DNA from: JBBRWO01 sp038249135
Lineage (GTDB): Bacteria > Actinomycetota > Coriobacteriia > Anaerosomatales > JAAXUF01
DNA: 35,797 nucleotides
Direction: 5' to 3'
NCBI GenBank assembly: GCA_038249135.1
Contig: JBBRWO010000008.1
Span: 1-35,797 of the forward strand
Shown here: positions 6,246 to 15,016 of the stretch, piece by piece
Position numbering within the stretch: the first letter of the stretch is position 1
Layout: every line of letters starts with the position of its first letter
Made by a program: the position numbers and the translations under genes
The notes under the pieces: model-generated
Told to the model about the DNA's origin: nothing
The model's input: the letters and a program-made list of their open reading frames with translations, nothing else
Databases searched by the model: none

Positions 6246-7701
6246 TACCGCAACACCGCCTGCCGAGAAGCCCGCAACGCCTGAAACCACCAACGGCTCG
6301 GCGGCACGCCCGCGCACGTTCGGCCGTCGGCTCGCGTTCGCATTCGCGGCCGTCGCCGCTTTGACCGCGCTGACGGCGGCACTGCTGCTCTCGGCGACGT
6401 GGAGCTACCAGTTCAACGAGTACGTTCGCCAGCGATTGCAACTCACCGCGGACGGAGTCGCGGCGGTTGTCGAGAACGCATATCCGCAGTACGGCGGCTA
6501 CTCCATCGACACGCTGGCGCAGATACCGCGCTTCGGACCCATGAGCGGCATCGGTGTTCAAGTGCTCGACATGGACAACAACGTGCTCTACGACGACGTA
6601 ACCACCGGCAAGCACATCCAGGAGATGATGGGCGGCCAGGTCGCCGATGAGACCGCCGCGGATGCCGAATTCGTGATCAAGCCGCAGGGCACGATCGTGA
6701 CCTCGCCCATCCACGTCATGAGTCAACAGGTCGGCACGGTGCGCGTGTGGGCGTACGGCCCCGGCGCGATGCTCACCGAGCGCGACCAGCAGTTCAAACT
6801 CGGCTCGTTCCTGGGTCTCGCCATCGCGGCCCTCGTCGCCATCATCGGCGCGTCGATCGCGGGCCGCTTCTATGCGGGGAGTCTGGTCAAGCCCATCGCG
6901 CGCATCACCACAACTGCGCAGGCACTCAAGGGCGGCGACGAGGACGCGCGCACCGGCATGGCGCCCGACGACGAAATCGGGTTCCTCGGCCACGTGTTCG
7001 ACGAGATGGCTGATGCGATCGAGGCCGACCGCCAGATGGAGCGCCGCCTGACCGCCGACGTCGCACACGAGCTTCGCACGCCCCTGCAGGCGATCCAGGC
7101 GACCGTCGAGGCCATGCAAGATGGCGTGCTCCCTGCCGATGAGGAGCACCTGGGCGTGGTGCGCGACGAGACCGTGCGCCTCGGGCGCCTGACCAACGGC
7201 ATTCTCGAGCTGACGAGGCTCGAGAACGGAACCACCACCTTTGAATGCACGATGACCGACGTCGCCGTGCCCGTCCGCACTGCCGTCGACGCGCATGAGG
7301 CGCTTATGGAGACGCGCGAGATCGCCGTCACCGTGAACCTCGCCGAGGGCGTCCACGCCTGCATCCAGCCGGACCGCATCCTGCAAGCGGTCGGCAATCT
7401 GCTCAGCAACGCGGCGCGCTACACCCCCGCAGGCGGGAGCGTGGACGTCGGTCTGCGCATGGAAGCAGGCTGCGCCGTCATCGAGGTCGCCGACACCGGA
7501 ATCGGCATCGCCGAGGAAGACCTGGATCGCGTCTTCTCGCGGTTCTGGCGAGCCGACGATGCGCGCGCGACCACAAACAATAGCCTAAACATCAGCTTGG
7601 CTGTGACCAAGGAGATCGTCGAGCGGCACAAGGGCACCATCCGCGCCGCGCGCCGCGACGGCGGCGGTTCCGTGTTCACGATTCGGTTGCCGCTCGTCTG
7701 A
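6238..7701 (+). CDS. Sensor histidine kinase with a degenerate G2 box
   Basis: The protein is 487 aa. TM1 (about 32-53), an extracytoplasmic sensor (about 54-187) and TM2 (about 190-213) are followed by HAMP (about 214-265), the phosphoacceptor domain with His277 in DVAHELRTPLQAI, and a HATPase domain with N box NLLSNAARY (387-395), G1 box DTGIGI (419-424) and F box RFWRAD (435-440). The next motif, normally GxGLGL, reads TTNNSLNISL (445-454). All three glycines of the ATP-lid G2 box are replaced, and the codons here are locally AT-rich. Kinase activity may therefore be weak or altered. The start ATG lies in the last codons of the response regulator gene; the longer upstream start is unlikely. 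Confidence 0.93.
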   Translation: MPDTATPPAEKPATPETTNGSAARPRTFGRRLAFAFAAVAALTALTAALLLSATWSYQFNEYVRQRLQLTADGVAAVVENAYPQYGGYSIDTLAQIPRFGPMSGIGVQVLDMDNNVLYDDVTTGKHIQEMMGGQVADETAADAEFVIKPQGTIVTSPIHVMSQQVGTVRVWAYGPGAMLTERDQQFKLGSFLGLAIAALVAIIGASIAGRFYAGSLVKPIARITTTAQALKGGDEDARTGMAPDDEIGFLGHVFDEMADAIEADRQMERRLTADVAHELRTPLQAIQATVEAMQDGVLPADEEHLGVVRDETVRLGRLTNGILELTRLENGTTTFECTMTDVAVPVRTAVDAHEALMETREIAVTVNLAEGVHACIQPDRILQAVGNLLSNAARYTPAGGSVDVGLRMEAGCAVIEVADTGIGIAEEDLDRVFSRFWRADDARATTNNSLNISLAVTKEIVERHKGTIRAARRDGGGSVFTIRLPLV

Positions 7702-7758
7702 GCGCCACTGTCGAGCTGGGCGACGCCGCTAGCTGAAACCTGGTCGCTGTTCGGCGCA

Positions 7759-8136
7759 CTACGGCGCTGTCAGCACCTGGACCGCCCTGGCGGTGCCCTG
7801 CACCGGGTATGACTCGGCGACTGCGCCTTCGAACCACACTTTCACGCTCGCACCCGGCACGATGGTGCTGGCTGCGGTCTGAGAACCGTCGGGCCCAAAG
7901 ACCTGTGTGCTGGGGGCAATGGTGACTTGGGCCTTGTCGGCGACGGCTCCGGCGGGCTGTGTCGGGCCCTCCACCAGGATCGAGGCCGGTCGATCGTCGC
8001 CAGCGACGACGCTGGTGACGGTGCCGGTGATGCCGGGCGGCTCGGTGGGGAGGGTGGGCGAGCAGCCGACGACCACTGCGACCGCAACGACGGCGATCGC
8101 GACAACCTGAAGTGCTCGGGCTGTGAGGCGTTTCAT
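7759..8136 (-). CDS. Small lipoprotein of unknown function
   Basis: The protein is 125 aa with a basic start MKRLTAR, a hydrophobic stretch and a lipobox VVVGC with Cys25, so it is predicted to be lipid-anchored outside the membrane. The mature part is about 100 residues and beta-rich. GITGTVTSVVAGDDRPASILVEG and a later VWFEG suggest a small OB-like barrel similar to DUF3221-type lipoproteins, but I cannot name the family with confidence. It is convergent with the histidine kinase gene. Confidence 0.8.
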   Translation of the reverse strand: MKRLTARALQVVAIAVVAVAVVVGCSPTLPTEPPGITGTVTSVVAGDDRPASILVEGPTQPAGAVADKAQVTIAPSTQVFGPDGSQTAASTIVPGASVKVWFEGAVAESYPVQGTARAVQVLTAP

Positions 8137-8317
8137 GATTGGTCCTAACGTTCGCGCGTCTAGGGAAGTCGCTACACCGACAGCGCCACGATGAGCACGG
8201 ACATGCTCCGTGGTTCCTCAGAGTGGTGTATGCCCTTCAGACGCGCTCGATCGTGTCCCGGTTCGCGATGACTGGGGTATCCTCCACCAAGGTCGCACCC
8301 GTCGAGGGAGTTCACGC

Positions 8318-8539
8318 ATGATTTTCGGTCTCGCCCCATCGCTGCCCGTGTTGTCTGTCGGCGGGGGCGTCATGTTCGCGTTGTTGTTCTTCCAGATGGC
8401 GAGCGGCATGCGATGGATCAAGCTCCCGGCCAAGCGGCGCATCAAGATTCACAAGACAGCAGGCATCGTACTTGTGGCACTGGCGGTGCTGCACGGAGCG
8501 ATGGGCCTCATCTTAGCCACTGGGCTCCGTATCGGCTGA
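8318..8539 (+). CDS. Small two-helix membrane protein
   Basis: The protein is 73 aa, with hydrophobic segments at about residues 9-28 and 46-68 separated by a basic loop RWIKLPAKRRIKIHK. GAGGGAG lies 8 nt before the ATG, which supports this start over a longer frame from 8210. The pattern HKTAGIVLVALAVLHGAMGL recalls the haem-binding helices of small cytochrome b-like or DUF4405-type membrane proteins, and its two histidines (H46 region and H60) are suggestive, but no family is certain. Its neighbours give no clue. Confidence 0.65.
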   Translation: MIFGLAPSLPVLSVGGGVMFALLFFQMASGMRWIKLPAKRRIKIHKTAGIVLVALAVLHGAMGLILATGLRIG

Positions 8540-8582
8540 GTTGCCGAGCCGTTGCACCCTCGCCTCACGCTCGCGCTTCGCC

Positions 8583-8588
8583 TACAAT
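8583..8588 (+). promoter_or_regulatory. Putative -10 box upstream of purC
   Basis: TACAAT stands in the sequence CTACAATGAC, which recurs exactly upstream of purL (15722-15731). No clear -35. Leader to the purC start is about 75 nt. Confidence 0.45.
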
Positions 8589-8668
8589 GACGGCGTGGTT
8601 TCGTGCTTGCCGAGAACATCCGCACGCACGATGTTCACCCGACCCTGACCCGACCCCCGAGGAGCACC

Positions 8669-9556
8669 GTGACGCTCTCTTCGCTCACCCCTGACTCGCG
8701 GGGCAAAGTCCGCGACCTCTACGACCTTGGCGATAAGCTCCTGCTGGTCGCCAGCGATCGCATCAGCGCATTCGACGTCGTCCTCCCCGACGACATCTCC
8801 TACAAGGGTGAGGTGCTCACCAGGCTCTCGCTCTTCTGGTTCGATCTGCTTGCGGACGTCACCGCCAATCACCTGCTCTCCACCGACGTGGCCGACCTGC
8901 CCGAGCAGTTCGCGTCCCACGCCGAGGAGCTTCGCGGTCGCTTCATGCTGGTGAAGAAGGCGGCCGTCTTCCCGGTCGAGTGCATCGTGCGCGGTTATCT
9001 CGCCGGCTCAGGCTGGGCAGAGTACCAGCGCTCCGGCACTGTGTGCGGCATCCCGCTTCCCGAGGGCATGGTCGAGTCCGACCGTCTGCCCGAGCCCATC
9101 TTCACGCCGAGCACCAAGGCCGAGATCGGTGATCACGACGAGAACATCAGCTTCGAGCGCATGGTCGAGATCATCGGCGAGGATGCTGCCAACGAGCTGC
9201 GCGACACGTCGCTCGCGGTCTACTCGGCGGCGCGCGATCATGCGGCGACTCGCGGAATCATCATCGCGGACACCAAGTTCGAGTTCGGCACCATCGACGG
9301 CAAGATCACCCTGGTTGACGAGGTGCTCACACCCGACTCGAGCCGTTTCTGGCCCGCGGCGAGCTACGCGCCCGGCGCCGGTCAACCCAGCTTCGACAAG
9401 CAGTACGTGCGCGACTGGCTCGTCGCCAGCGGCTGGGACAAGACTCCGCCGCCTCCGCCGCTTCCGGCCGAGGTGGTCACACGCACCAGCGAGACGTACA
9501 TCCAAGCGTACGAGCTGATCACCGGCTTGACGTTCCTCCCTGAAGGAAAGGCCTGA
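8669..9556 (+). CDS. purC: Phosphoribosylaminoimidazole-succinocarboxamide synthase (SAICAR synthetase)
   Basis: The protein is 295 aa. It joins CAIR and aspartate with ATP to give SAICAR in de novo purine synthesis. The start has the phosphate loop region SRGKVRDLYDLGDKLLLVASDRISAFDVVLP, and the middle has VECIVRGYLAGSGW and the later DTKFEFG and VDEVLTPDSSRFW. It is the longer form seen in many actinobacteria and yeast. The GTG at 8669 with GAGGAG upstream matches where homologues begin. It opens the purC-orf-purS-purQ cluster. Confidence 0.96.
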   Translation: MTLSSLTPDSRGKVRDLYDLGDKLLLVASDRISAFDVVLPDDISYKGEVLTRLSLFWFDLLADVTANHLLSTDVADLPEQFASHAEELRGRFMLVKKAAVFPVECIVRGYLAGSGWAEYQRSGTVCGIPLPEGMVESDRLPEPIFTPSTKAEIGDHDENISFERMVEIIGEDAANELRDTSLAVYSAARDHAATRGIIIADTKFEFGTIDGKITLVDEVLTPDSSRFWPAASYAPGAGQPSFDKQYVRDWLVASGWDKTPPPPPLPAEVVTRTSETYIQAYELITGLTFLPEGKA

Positions 9557-9561
9557 CCCAC

Positions 9562-10029
9562 ATGGCCCGACGCAGCGCATCAAACCCTCGCTACCAGAAG
9601 GATCACGAGCCGGCCGGCCAGACGCGTAAGTCCGCGGCCGCAGCGAAGCCCAGCCGCAGTTCCAGCGGTACGCCCGCCAAGAAGAGTGGTGGCAAATCCG
9701 CGAAAAGCTCTTCGGCCGCCAACCGTCGGCCGTTGATGGTGAACCCGACCACTCCCGAGTTCAAGCGACTGCGCTCGATCTGGTGGGGGCTGCTCGTCGG
9801 CGGTCTCGTGCTGACCACCGTGTCATGGGCCATGCGCGAGTACCTCGATACCGGCTGGGCGATCAACGCCTCCAATGTGGTTCTGGGCCTCGCGTACGCC
9901 GCAATCTTCTACGCCCTGTTCCTGGACTGGACCAAGATGCGTCCGATGCGTCAGGCGGCCTATAAGGACGCCAACGCCAAGCCCACGAAGTCCGAGAAGA
10001 CCACCGAGAAGTCGACGACCGGCGAGTAA
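9562..10029 (+). CDS. Hypothetical membrane protein with basic N-terminal tail
   Basis: The protein is 155 aa. Residues 1-57 are low-complexity and rich in Lys, Ser, Ala and Arg, and probably disordered. Two transmembrane helices follow (about 73-93 and 101-120), with a short charged C-terminal tail also rich in Lys and Thr. It starts 5 nt after the purC stop and precedes purS by 43 nt, so it is cotranscribed with purine genes, but nothing in it suggests a role in purine synthesis. I do not recognise the family. Confidence 0.8.
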   Translation: MARRSASNPRYQKDHEPAGQTRKSAAAAKPSRSSSGTPAKKSGGKSAKSSSAANRRPLMVNPTTPEFKRLRSIWWGLLVGGLVLTTVSWAMREYLDTGWAINASNVVLGLAYAAIFYALFLDWTKMRPMRQAAYKDANAKPTKSEKTTEKSTTGE

Positions 10030-10072
10030 CCGCCGATCAGTTCCCGCCCGCAGACCGAAAGGACCACTCCAC

Positions 10073-10309
10073 ATGGCGCGCTACGAGATCTACGTCACCT
10101 ACAAAGCGGGCATCTTCGACCCTCCCGGCGCCACCGCTGAGCGCGCGCTGGTCAACCTCGGCTACGAGGGCGTTCACGAGGTCAAGATCGGCAAGTTCAT
10201 CCGCATCGAGGCCGACGCCGATCTCGCGACTGTCAGCGAGATGTGCGAGAAGCTCTTGGCCAACCCGGTCATCGAGGAGTACCGCATCGAGACCGTCGAG
10301 GAGGGCTAG
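10073..10309 (+). CDS. purS: FGAM synthetase subunit PurS
   Basis: The protein is 78 aa, the usual PurS length. It begins ARYEIYVTYKAGIFDPPGAT, and GYEGVHEVKIGKFIRIE is the conserved middle. PurS dimers bridge PurQ and PurL so that ammonia from glutamine can pass to the synthetase. It lies 3 nt before purQ, and its presence agrees with the short PurL further on. The start codon follows GAAAGGA at about 8 nt. Confidence 0.96.
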   Translation: MARYEIYVTYKAGIFDPPGATAERALVNLGYEGVHEVKIGKFIRIEADADLATVSEMCEKLLANPVIEEYRIETVEEG

Positions 10310-10312
10310 CCC

Positions 10313-11011
10313 ATGCGTTTTGGCGTAGTCATCTTCCCCGGCTCCAACTGCGAGCAGGACGTCATCCGCGCCACCACGTACCTGGGCTACGACGCCGAGT
10401 ACATCTGGCACGGCGACACCGACATCTCCGGCTTCGACGCCATCGTGCTTCCCGGCGGCTTCAGCTACGGCGACTACATCCGCACCGGTGCCGTCGCCCG
10501 CTTCAGCCCCGTGATGGCAGAGGTCGTCCGCTTCGCCGAGAAGGGCGGACCCGTCCTCGGCATCTGCAACGGCTTCCAGATCCTCGCCGAGGCGCATATG
10601 CTGCCGGGCGCGCTGCTGCGTAACCGCGGTCTCAAGTTCATCTGCAAGTCGACTACCCTGCGCGTCGAAAGCGACGCCTGTCAGTGGCTCGATGCCCCCG
10701 TCGGCTCGGTGCTCTCGATCCCGATCAACCACAACGAGGGCAACTACTACTGCGATGCCGAGACGCTCGCGCGTCTCGATGCCAACGGCCAGATCGTGCT
10801 GCGCTACTGCGAGCCCGACGGTTCGCGCGCCGCGGATGGCAGCGCTCCCAACGGCTCGCTCGACGACATCGCCGGCATCTGCAACGAGCGCGGCAACGTC
10901 TTCGGCCTCATGCCACACCCCGAGCGCGTGGTCGAGCCGATCACCGGCGGAACCGACGGCCAGCCGTTCTTTACGAGCATCGTGGCCAAACTCGCCGCCG
11001 TGGCCGGATAG
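10313..11011 (+). CDS. purQ: FGAM synthetase glutaminase subunit PurQ
   Basis: The protein is 232 aa, a class I glutamine amidotransferase that makes ammonia for formylglycinamidine ribonucleotide synthesis. Nucleophile Cys85 is in GICNGFQIL, and His202 and Glu204 in MPHPE complete the triad. The N-terminus VVIFPGSNCEQD and the loop LPGGFSYGDYIRTGA are typical of PurQ. Its TAG stop shares one base with the GTG of the next gene, so translation is coupled. purL is not adjacent: three potassium/ion-transport genes intervene. Confidence 0.96.
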   Translation: MRFGVVIFPGSNCEQDVIRATTYLGYDAEYIWHGDTDISGFDAIVLPGGFSYGDYIRTGAVARFSPVMAEVVRFAEKGGPVLGICNGFQILAEAHMLPGALLRNRGLKFICKSTTLRVESDACQWLDAPVGSVLSIPINHNEGNYYCDAETLARLDANGQIVLRYCEPDGSRAADGSAPNGSLDDIAGICNERGNVFGLMPHPERVVEPITGGTDGQPFFTSIVAKLAAVAG

Positions 11012-11388
11012 TGGCCGGCGCCGACTACATCCTCGGCGGGCCAATCTACTGGTTCATGGTGATCTTGCTCCTGCTCGCCGGCATGCTTGCGGCTTTCGTT
11101 GTGCTGCACGCGTCGTTGGTTGCCCGGCGTGGTCGCCTCGCCGAGAAGCCCGTGTCGGTGTGGATCTGGGCAGGGCCGCAGGCTGCGTACCTTGTGCTGC
11201 TCTTCCTGGTGCAGACGCCGCTGCTGCCCCTGATCGCCTCGGCGGTGCTGGTCTTTCTCACGCCGCTGGCGCTGATTCAGTCGATCGCGTATCTGCTCCG
11301 CGTCGTGTTCCCCAAGCCTGAGGACGCTCTCGATCCCGAGGATGCCGCCGCCGAGGCAGCCGCTGACAGGGCTGAACCCCCCAACTAG
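11011..11388 (+). CDS. Hypothetical membrane protein coupled to purQ
   Basis: The protein is 125 aa with about three transmembrane segments (roughly 13-34, 48-64 and 67-93) and an acidic, Ala-rich tail (EDALDPEDAAAEAAADRAEPP). The GTG at 11011 overlaps the last base of purQ. I do not recognise a family, and membership in the pur operon may be only positional. Confidence 0.75.
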   Translation: MAGADYILGGPIYWFMVILLLLAGMLAAFVVLHASLVARRGRLAEKPVSVWIWAGPQAAYLVLLFLVQTPLLPLIASAVLVFLTPLALIQSIAYLLRVVFPKPEDALDPEDAAAEAAADRAEPPN

Positions 11389-11484
11389 CAGGAGATTCTT
11401 CCCCAAGGTGGAAAGAGGCTGAGTACGACTCGCCACGTCTGTGACGGGTAACCTCACTTCGTAGGGGACGCGAGGCACACGGGA

Positions 11485-14283
11485 ATGGAATCATCAGACG
11501 AGATCTGCACCGGAAGCGGCTGCTCGGCGCTCACTCGGGAAGAACTCTTCACGGCGCTCGGCTCGGGGGACCAGGGACTTACTTCCGAGGAAGTCGCAGC
11601 GAGGTCCGCTCGGTACGGCCCAAACGAGATACGCGAGATCAAGGGCCGACCGCTCATCTTCAAGTTCCTCGAGAACTTCTACCACCTGTTCGCGATCATG
11701 CTGTGGGTCGGTGGCGCGCTCGCGTTTGTGGGCGGCATGCCCGAGCTCGGCTGGGCGATCATCGCCGTCATCTTCATCAACGCGATCTTCTCCTTCTGGC
11801 AGGAGTTTCGCGCCGAGAAGGCGACCGAGGCCCTCAAGCACATGATTCCGCGCAACGCCAAGGTGGTTCGTGACGGGCAGTCGCAGCAGATTCCCGCGGC
11901 CGGGTTGGTACCCGGCGACCTCATCGTGCTCGAGGAGGGCGACGCCATCTCGGCTGACGCACGGTTGGTCGAGGAGTTCGAGCTTCGCACCAACAACGCC
12001 ACGCTGACGGGCGAGTCCGAGCCGGTGCGCAAGACGGCGTCACCGCATAGCGATCCATCTCTCACGCCGATTGAGATGCCGAACTTGGTGTTCGCCGGGA
12101 CCACGGTCGCGTATGGGAACGGCAAAGCGCTGGTGTACTCGATCGGCATGGAGACCCAGTTCGGCAAGATCGCAGAGCTCACACAGAGTGTCGAAGTAGA
12201 GCTCAGCCCGTTGCAGAAAGAGATGAACAAGGTCGTCCGCCTCGTCGCCATGCTGGCGTTCGGGTTGGGCATCACGTTCTTCTTCCTCGGGTACTACGTG
12301 GTCGGGCTCACGCTGACCGAGGGCCTCCTGTTCGCCATCGGCATCATCGTCGCCAACGTCCCTGAGGGTCTTCTGCCGACCGTCAGCCTCTCGCTCGCGA
12401 TGGGCGTGCAGCGCATGGCGGGACGTCACGCGCTGATCAAGAAGCTCTCCTCGGTCGAGACGCTCGGTTGTACCACCGTGATCTGCACCGACAAGACCGG
12501 CACGCTCACCAAGAATCAGATGACCGTCCGAGAGGCATGGGTGGCCGGATCGAGGCTAGAGGTTTCGGGGGGCGGCTACGCGCCAGAAGGCGAGTTCCTT
12601 TTGGGTGAGGCGCCGCTAGCACCGACCGCGCGTGCAGGGCTCGATCTGTTGGCCGCCGCGGCCGGTCGATGCAACAATGCGCGTCTCATCGAGCCGAACG
12701 AGGATGAAGCGTGGACCATCCTGGGGGACCCGACCGAGGCGGCACTCCTCGTGGCTGCGCGCAAGGCGGGGTTCGACTACGCCAGCGACAAGGCCAAGCG
12801 AGTCTTTGAGCTTCCGTTCGACTCGGTTCGCAAGCGCATGACCACGATCTACCAGCTCGGCGCCAAGCGGGTCGGCTACGTGAAGGGCGCGCCCAAGGAG
12901 GTGCTCGATCTCGCCACGCGCATCGTCACCGCGGATGGAACCGCGCCGATGACCGACGGCCTGCGCGCGGATATCATGGAGCAGAACGACGCTTTCGCTC
13001 GCGAAGGGCTTCGTGTGCTCGCGATGGCTCAGCGCGAAATCGCGCCGGAAGAGAAGCAGTTCTCCTCGGAGGAGACCGAACGCGATCTGGTCTTCGTGGG
13101 GCTGATGGCGATGATGGATCCGCCCAGAGACGAGGTCGCAACGGCGGTCGAGGAGTGCAGGACGGCCGGCATCGACATCATCATGATCACGGGTGACTAC
13201 GGGCTCACCGCGGAGTCGATCGCACGGCGAATCGGCATAGTGCAGGGCGACTCGGCGCGCATCGTGACAGGCACCGACCTTAACGACATGTCGGACGAGG
13301 ACCTCACCACGGCGCTGGCGGAGCGCAACATCTTGTTCGCACGCGTCTCCCCGGAGCACAAGATGCGCATAGCTATGGCGCTCAAGAGCATGGACCACAT
13401 CGTGGCCATGACCGGCGACGGCGTGAACGACGCCCCTGCGCTGAAGGTCGCCGACATCGGTGTGGCGATGGGCATCTCGGGGACCGACGTCGCCAAAGAG
13501 GCGGCCGACATGATCCTGACCGACGACAACTTCGCGAGCATCGTCCATGCGATCGAGGAAGGTCGCGCGGTCTACGACAACATCAGACGATTCGTGAGCT
13601 ACATCTTCACGAGCAACATTCCTGAGCTGCTGCCATTTCTGCTCATGGTCATCTTCCGCATACCACTGGCGCTGACAATCATGCAAATCCTCGCCATCGA
13701 CTTGGGCACGGACATGATTCCTGCGCTGGCGCTCGGTACCGAGGCGCCTGAGCCGGGCATCATGAAGCGCCCACCGCGTCCGCGCAACGAGCGCCTGCTC
13801 AACCGAAAGGTGCTTCTGAGGGCATACGTGTTCCTTGGCCTGATTCAGGCGACCGCGGCGATGTCGGCCTTCTACTTCCTGTACTACTCGCACGGGTGGC
13901 GACCCGGGGTGGATATGTTCGCATTCGGCGAAACGATCGTGGGCAATTCAACGGTCTACATTCTCGCAACGACGATGACCTTGGGCGCAGTTATGACCAC
14001 TCAGATCGGGAACGGATTCGCACAGAGAACCAACGTGCAGTCGATCTTCAAAGTCGGGTTCTTCAGTAACAAATTCCTGCTGTGGGGCATTGTCAGCGAG
14101 ATCACACTCGTTGCAGCACTTATGTATGTGCCGGTGCTTGCAAACGCGTTCGGTTGCGGGCCTATCACGCTGTGGCCGGACTGGGCGTACCTGTTCGCAC
14201 TCGCCCCGACGCTGTTGATTGCCGACGAGATCCGCAAGTTCTTCGTCCGGCGGCATCGTGGACGTATGGAGGTAGCGTCATGA
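11485..14283 (+). CDS. P-type cation ATPase of the Na+,K+-ATPase-like (IIC) kind
   Basis: The protein is 932 aa. Actuator loop TGES is at 175-178, phosphorylation motif DKTGT at 336-340, nucleotide-binding KGAP at 467-470 and hinge TGDGVND at 643-649. The residues that coordinate ions in animal Na+,K+-ATPase are present: Glu294 in NVPEGL (TM4), Asn711 and Glu714 in SYIFTSNIPE (TM5), and Asp739 and Asp743 in IDLGTDM (TM6). This distinguishes it from most bacterial Ca2+-type pumps, which have a different TM6. No beta subunit is seen. Substrate is inferred as Na+ and/or K+. Its stop overlaps a 27-codon ORF, then come two RCK proteins, so potassium-linked control is plausible. Confidence 0.92.
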   Translation: MESSDEICTGSGCSALTREELFTALGSGDQGLTSEEVAARSARYGPNEIREIKGRPLIFKFLENFYHLFAIMLWVGGALAFVGGMPELGWAIIAVIFINAIFSFWQEFRAEKATEALKHMIPRNAKVVRDGQSQQIPAAGLVPGDLIVLEEGDAISADARLVEEFELRTNNATLTGESEPVRKTASPHSDPSLTPIEMPNLVFAGTTVAYGNGKALVYSIGMETQFGKIAELTQSVEVELSPLQKEMNKVVRLVAMLAFGLGITFFFLGYYVVGLTLTEGLLFAIGIIVANVPEGLLPTVSLSLAMGVQRMAGRHALIKKLSSVETLGCTTVICTDKTGTLTKNQMTVREAWVAGSRLEVSGGGYAPEGEFLLGEAPLAPTARAGLDLLAAAAGRCNNARLIEPNEDEAWTILGDPTEAALLVAARKAGFDYASDKAKRVFELPFDSVRKRMTTIYQLGAKRVGYVKGAPKEVLDLATRIVTADGTAPMTDGLRADIMEQNDAFAREGLRVLAMAQREIAPEEKQFSSEETERDLVFVGLMAMMDPPRDEVATAVEECRTAGIDIIMITGDYGLTAESIARRIGIVQGDSARIVTGTDLNDMSDEDLTTALAERNILFARVSPEHKMRIAMALKSMDHIVAMTGDGVNDAPALKVADIGVAMGISGTDVAKEAADMILTDDNFASIVHAIEEGRAVYDNIRRFVSYIFTSNIPELLPFLLMVIFRIPLALTIMQILAIDLGTDMIPALALGTEAPEPGIMKRPPRPRNERLLNRKVLLRAYVFLGLIQATAAMSAFYFLYYSHGWRPGVDMFAFGETIVGNSTVYILATTMTLGAVMTTQIGNGFAQRTNVQSIFKVGFFSNKFLLWGIVSEITLVAALMYVPVLANAFGCGPITLWPDWAYLFALAPTLLIADEIRKFFVRRHRGRMEVAS

Positions 14284-14363
14284 CGTGGCATATCGGGAAG
14301 AAGACTGCTGGGGACCATGTGTCCTGGGTGGACACGCACCTGATCGGGGAGGCAACTCAATGA
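14280..14363 (+). CDS. 27-aa coupled small ORF
   Basis: ATG overlaps the ATPase stop (ATGA at 14280-14283), and the TGA overlaps the ATG of the first RCK gene (ATGA at 14360-14363). The peptide is hydrophilic, with no membrane helix, so it is not a KdpF-like subunit. It may be a real regulatory peptide or merely a bridge that keeps ribosomes coupled across the two genes. Confidence 0.4.
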   Translation: MTWHIGKKTAGDHVSWVDTHLIGEATQ

Positions 14364-15007
14364 GAGTGATCATCGGAGGGTGCGGTCGAGTCGGAGCGTT
14401 GCTGGCCAATCAGTTCGCAGCCACGGGCCATGAGGTCGTCGTCATCGACAAGGACGCGCGGACATTTCGCCGGCTGGGCAAGGGGTTCTCGGGCGAGACC
14501 ATCAAAGGCATGGTGTTCGACCGCGAAGTGCTCGAGAAGGCGCTGATCAGCCGGGCGGACTCGTTCGTCGCGGTGACCAGCGGCGATAACTCCAACGTTG
14601 TCTCGGCGACAATCGCCCGCGAGATCTACCGAGTCCCCAAGGTCGTCGCGCGCATCTTCGATCCACGGCGAGCCGAGATCTACCGCCGCCTGGGCATCCA
14701 GACGGTGTCTTCAGTGGCGTGGGCGAGCAACGAGATCATATCGCTGGTCATGTTCCAGCATGTGGTTCGTGACGTGAGTCTGGGCGGCGGCGAGGTGCAG
14801 CTGGTTCGCACGTCGATTCCGCCGCGACTCGCCGGACGTTTGGTGAGCGATCTGACCGGCGTCGGCGAGTTTCAGCCGGTCGCGATTGTTCGAGGCGGAG
14901 CAGCGTTCATGCCCATGTCGCACGAGGTCTTCCAGGAAGGCGACGTGGTCGAGGTCGCCGTTCTGACATCCGCGATGGCCCGCTTCGAGAGCATGACCAA
15001 CCCCTAA
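14360..15007 (+). CDS. TrkA-type RCK protein, first of a pair
   Basis: The protein is 215 aa. An RCK-N Rossmann domain (about 1-125) begins MRVIIGGCGRVGALLANQF and has Asp near VVVIDKD to bind the adenosine ribose. An RCK-C domain follows (about 130-215). Such proteins sense NAD(H) or ATP/ADP and gate potassium transporters. I placed the start at 14360 with GGGGAGG upstream rather than at an in-frame ATG 75 nt earlier. The paired arrangement resembles CeoB/CeoC of mycobacteria. No TrkH/KtrB channel gene is in the window, so the adjacent ATPase may be its partner. Confidence 0.9.
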   Translation: MRVIIGGCGRVGALLANQFAATGHEVVVIDKDARTFRRLGKGFSGETIKGMVFDREVLEKALISRADSFVAVTSGDNSNVVSATIAREIYRVPKVVARIFDPRRAEIYRRLGIQTVSSVAWASNEIISLVMFQHVVRDVSLGGGEVQLVRTSIPPRLAGRLVSDLTGVGEFQPVAIVRGGAAFMPMSHEVFQEGDVVEVAVLTSAMARFESMTNP

Positions 15008-15016
15008 GGAGACACT

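Noticed and set aside
8139..8317. Small open frames between the lipoprotein and the two-helix membrane protein
   Set aside because: No ribosome binding site or recognisable protein features; treated as intergenic.
12616..13893. 425-codon minus-strand open frame inside the P-type ATPase gene
   Set aside because: Antisense shadow; the ATPase has all motifs, and this frame has no recognisable domain.
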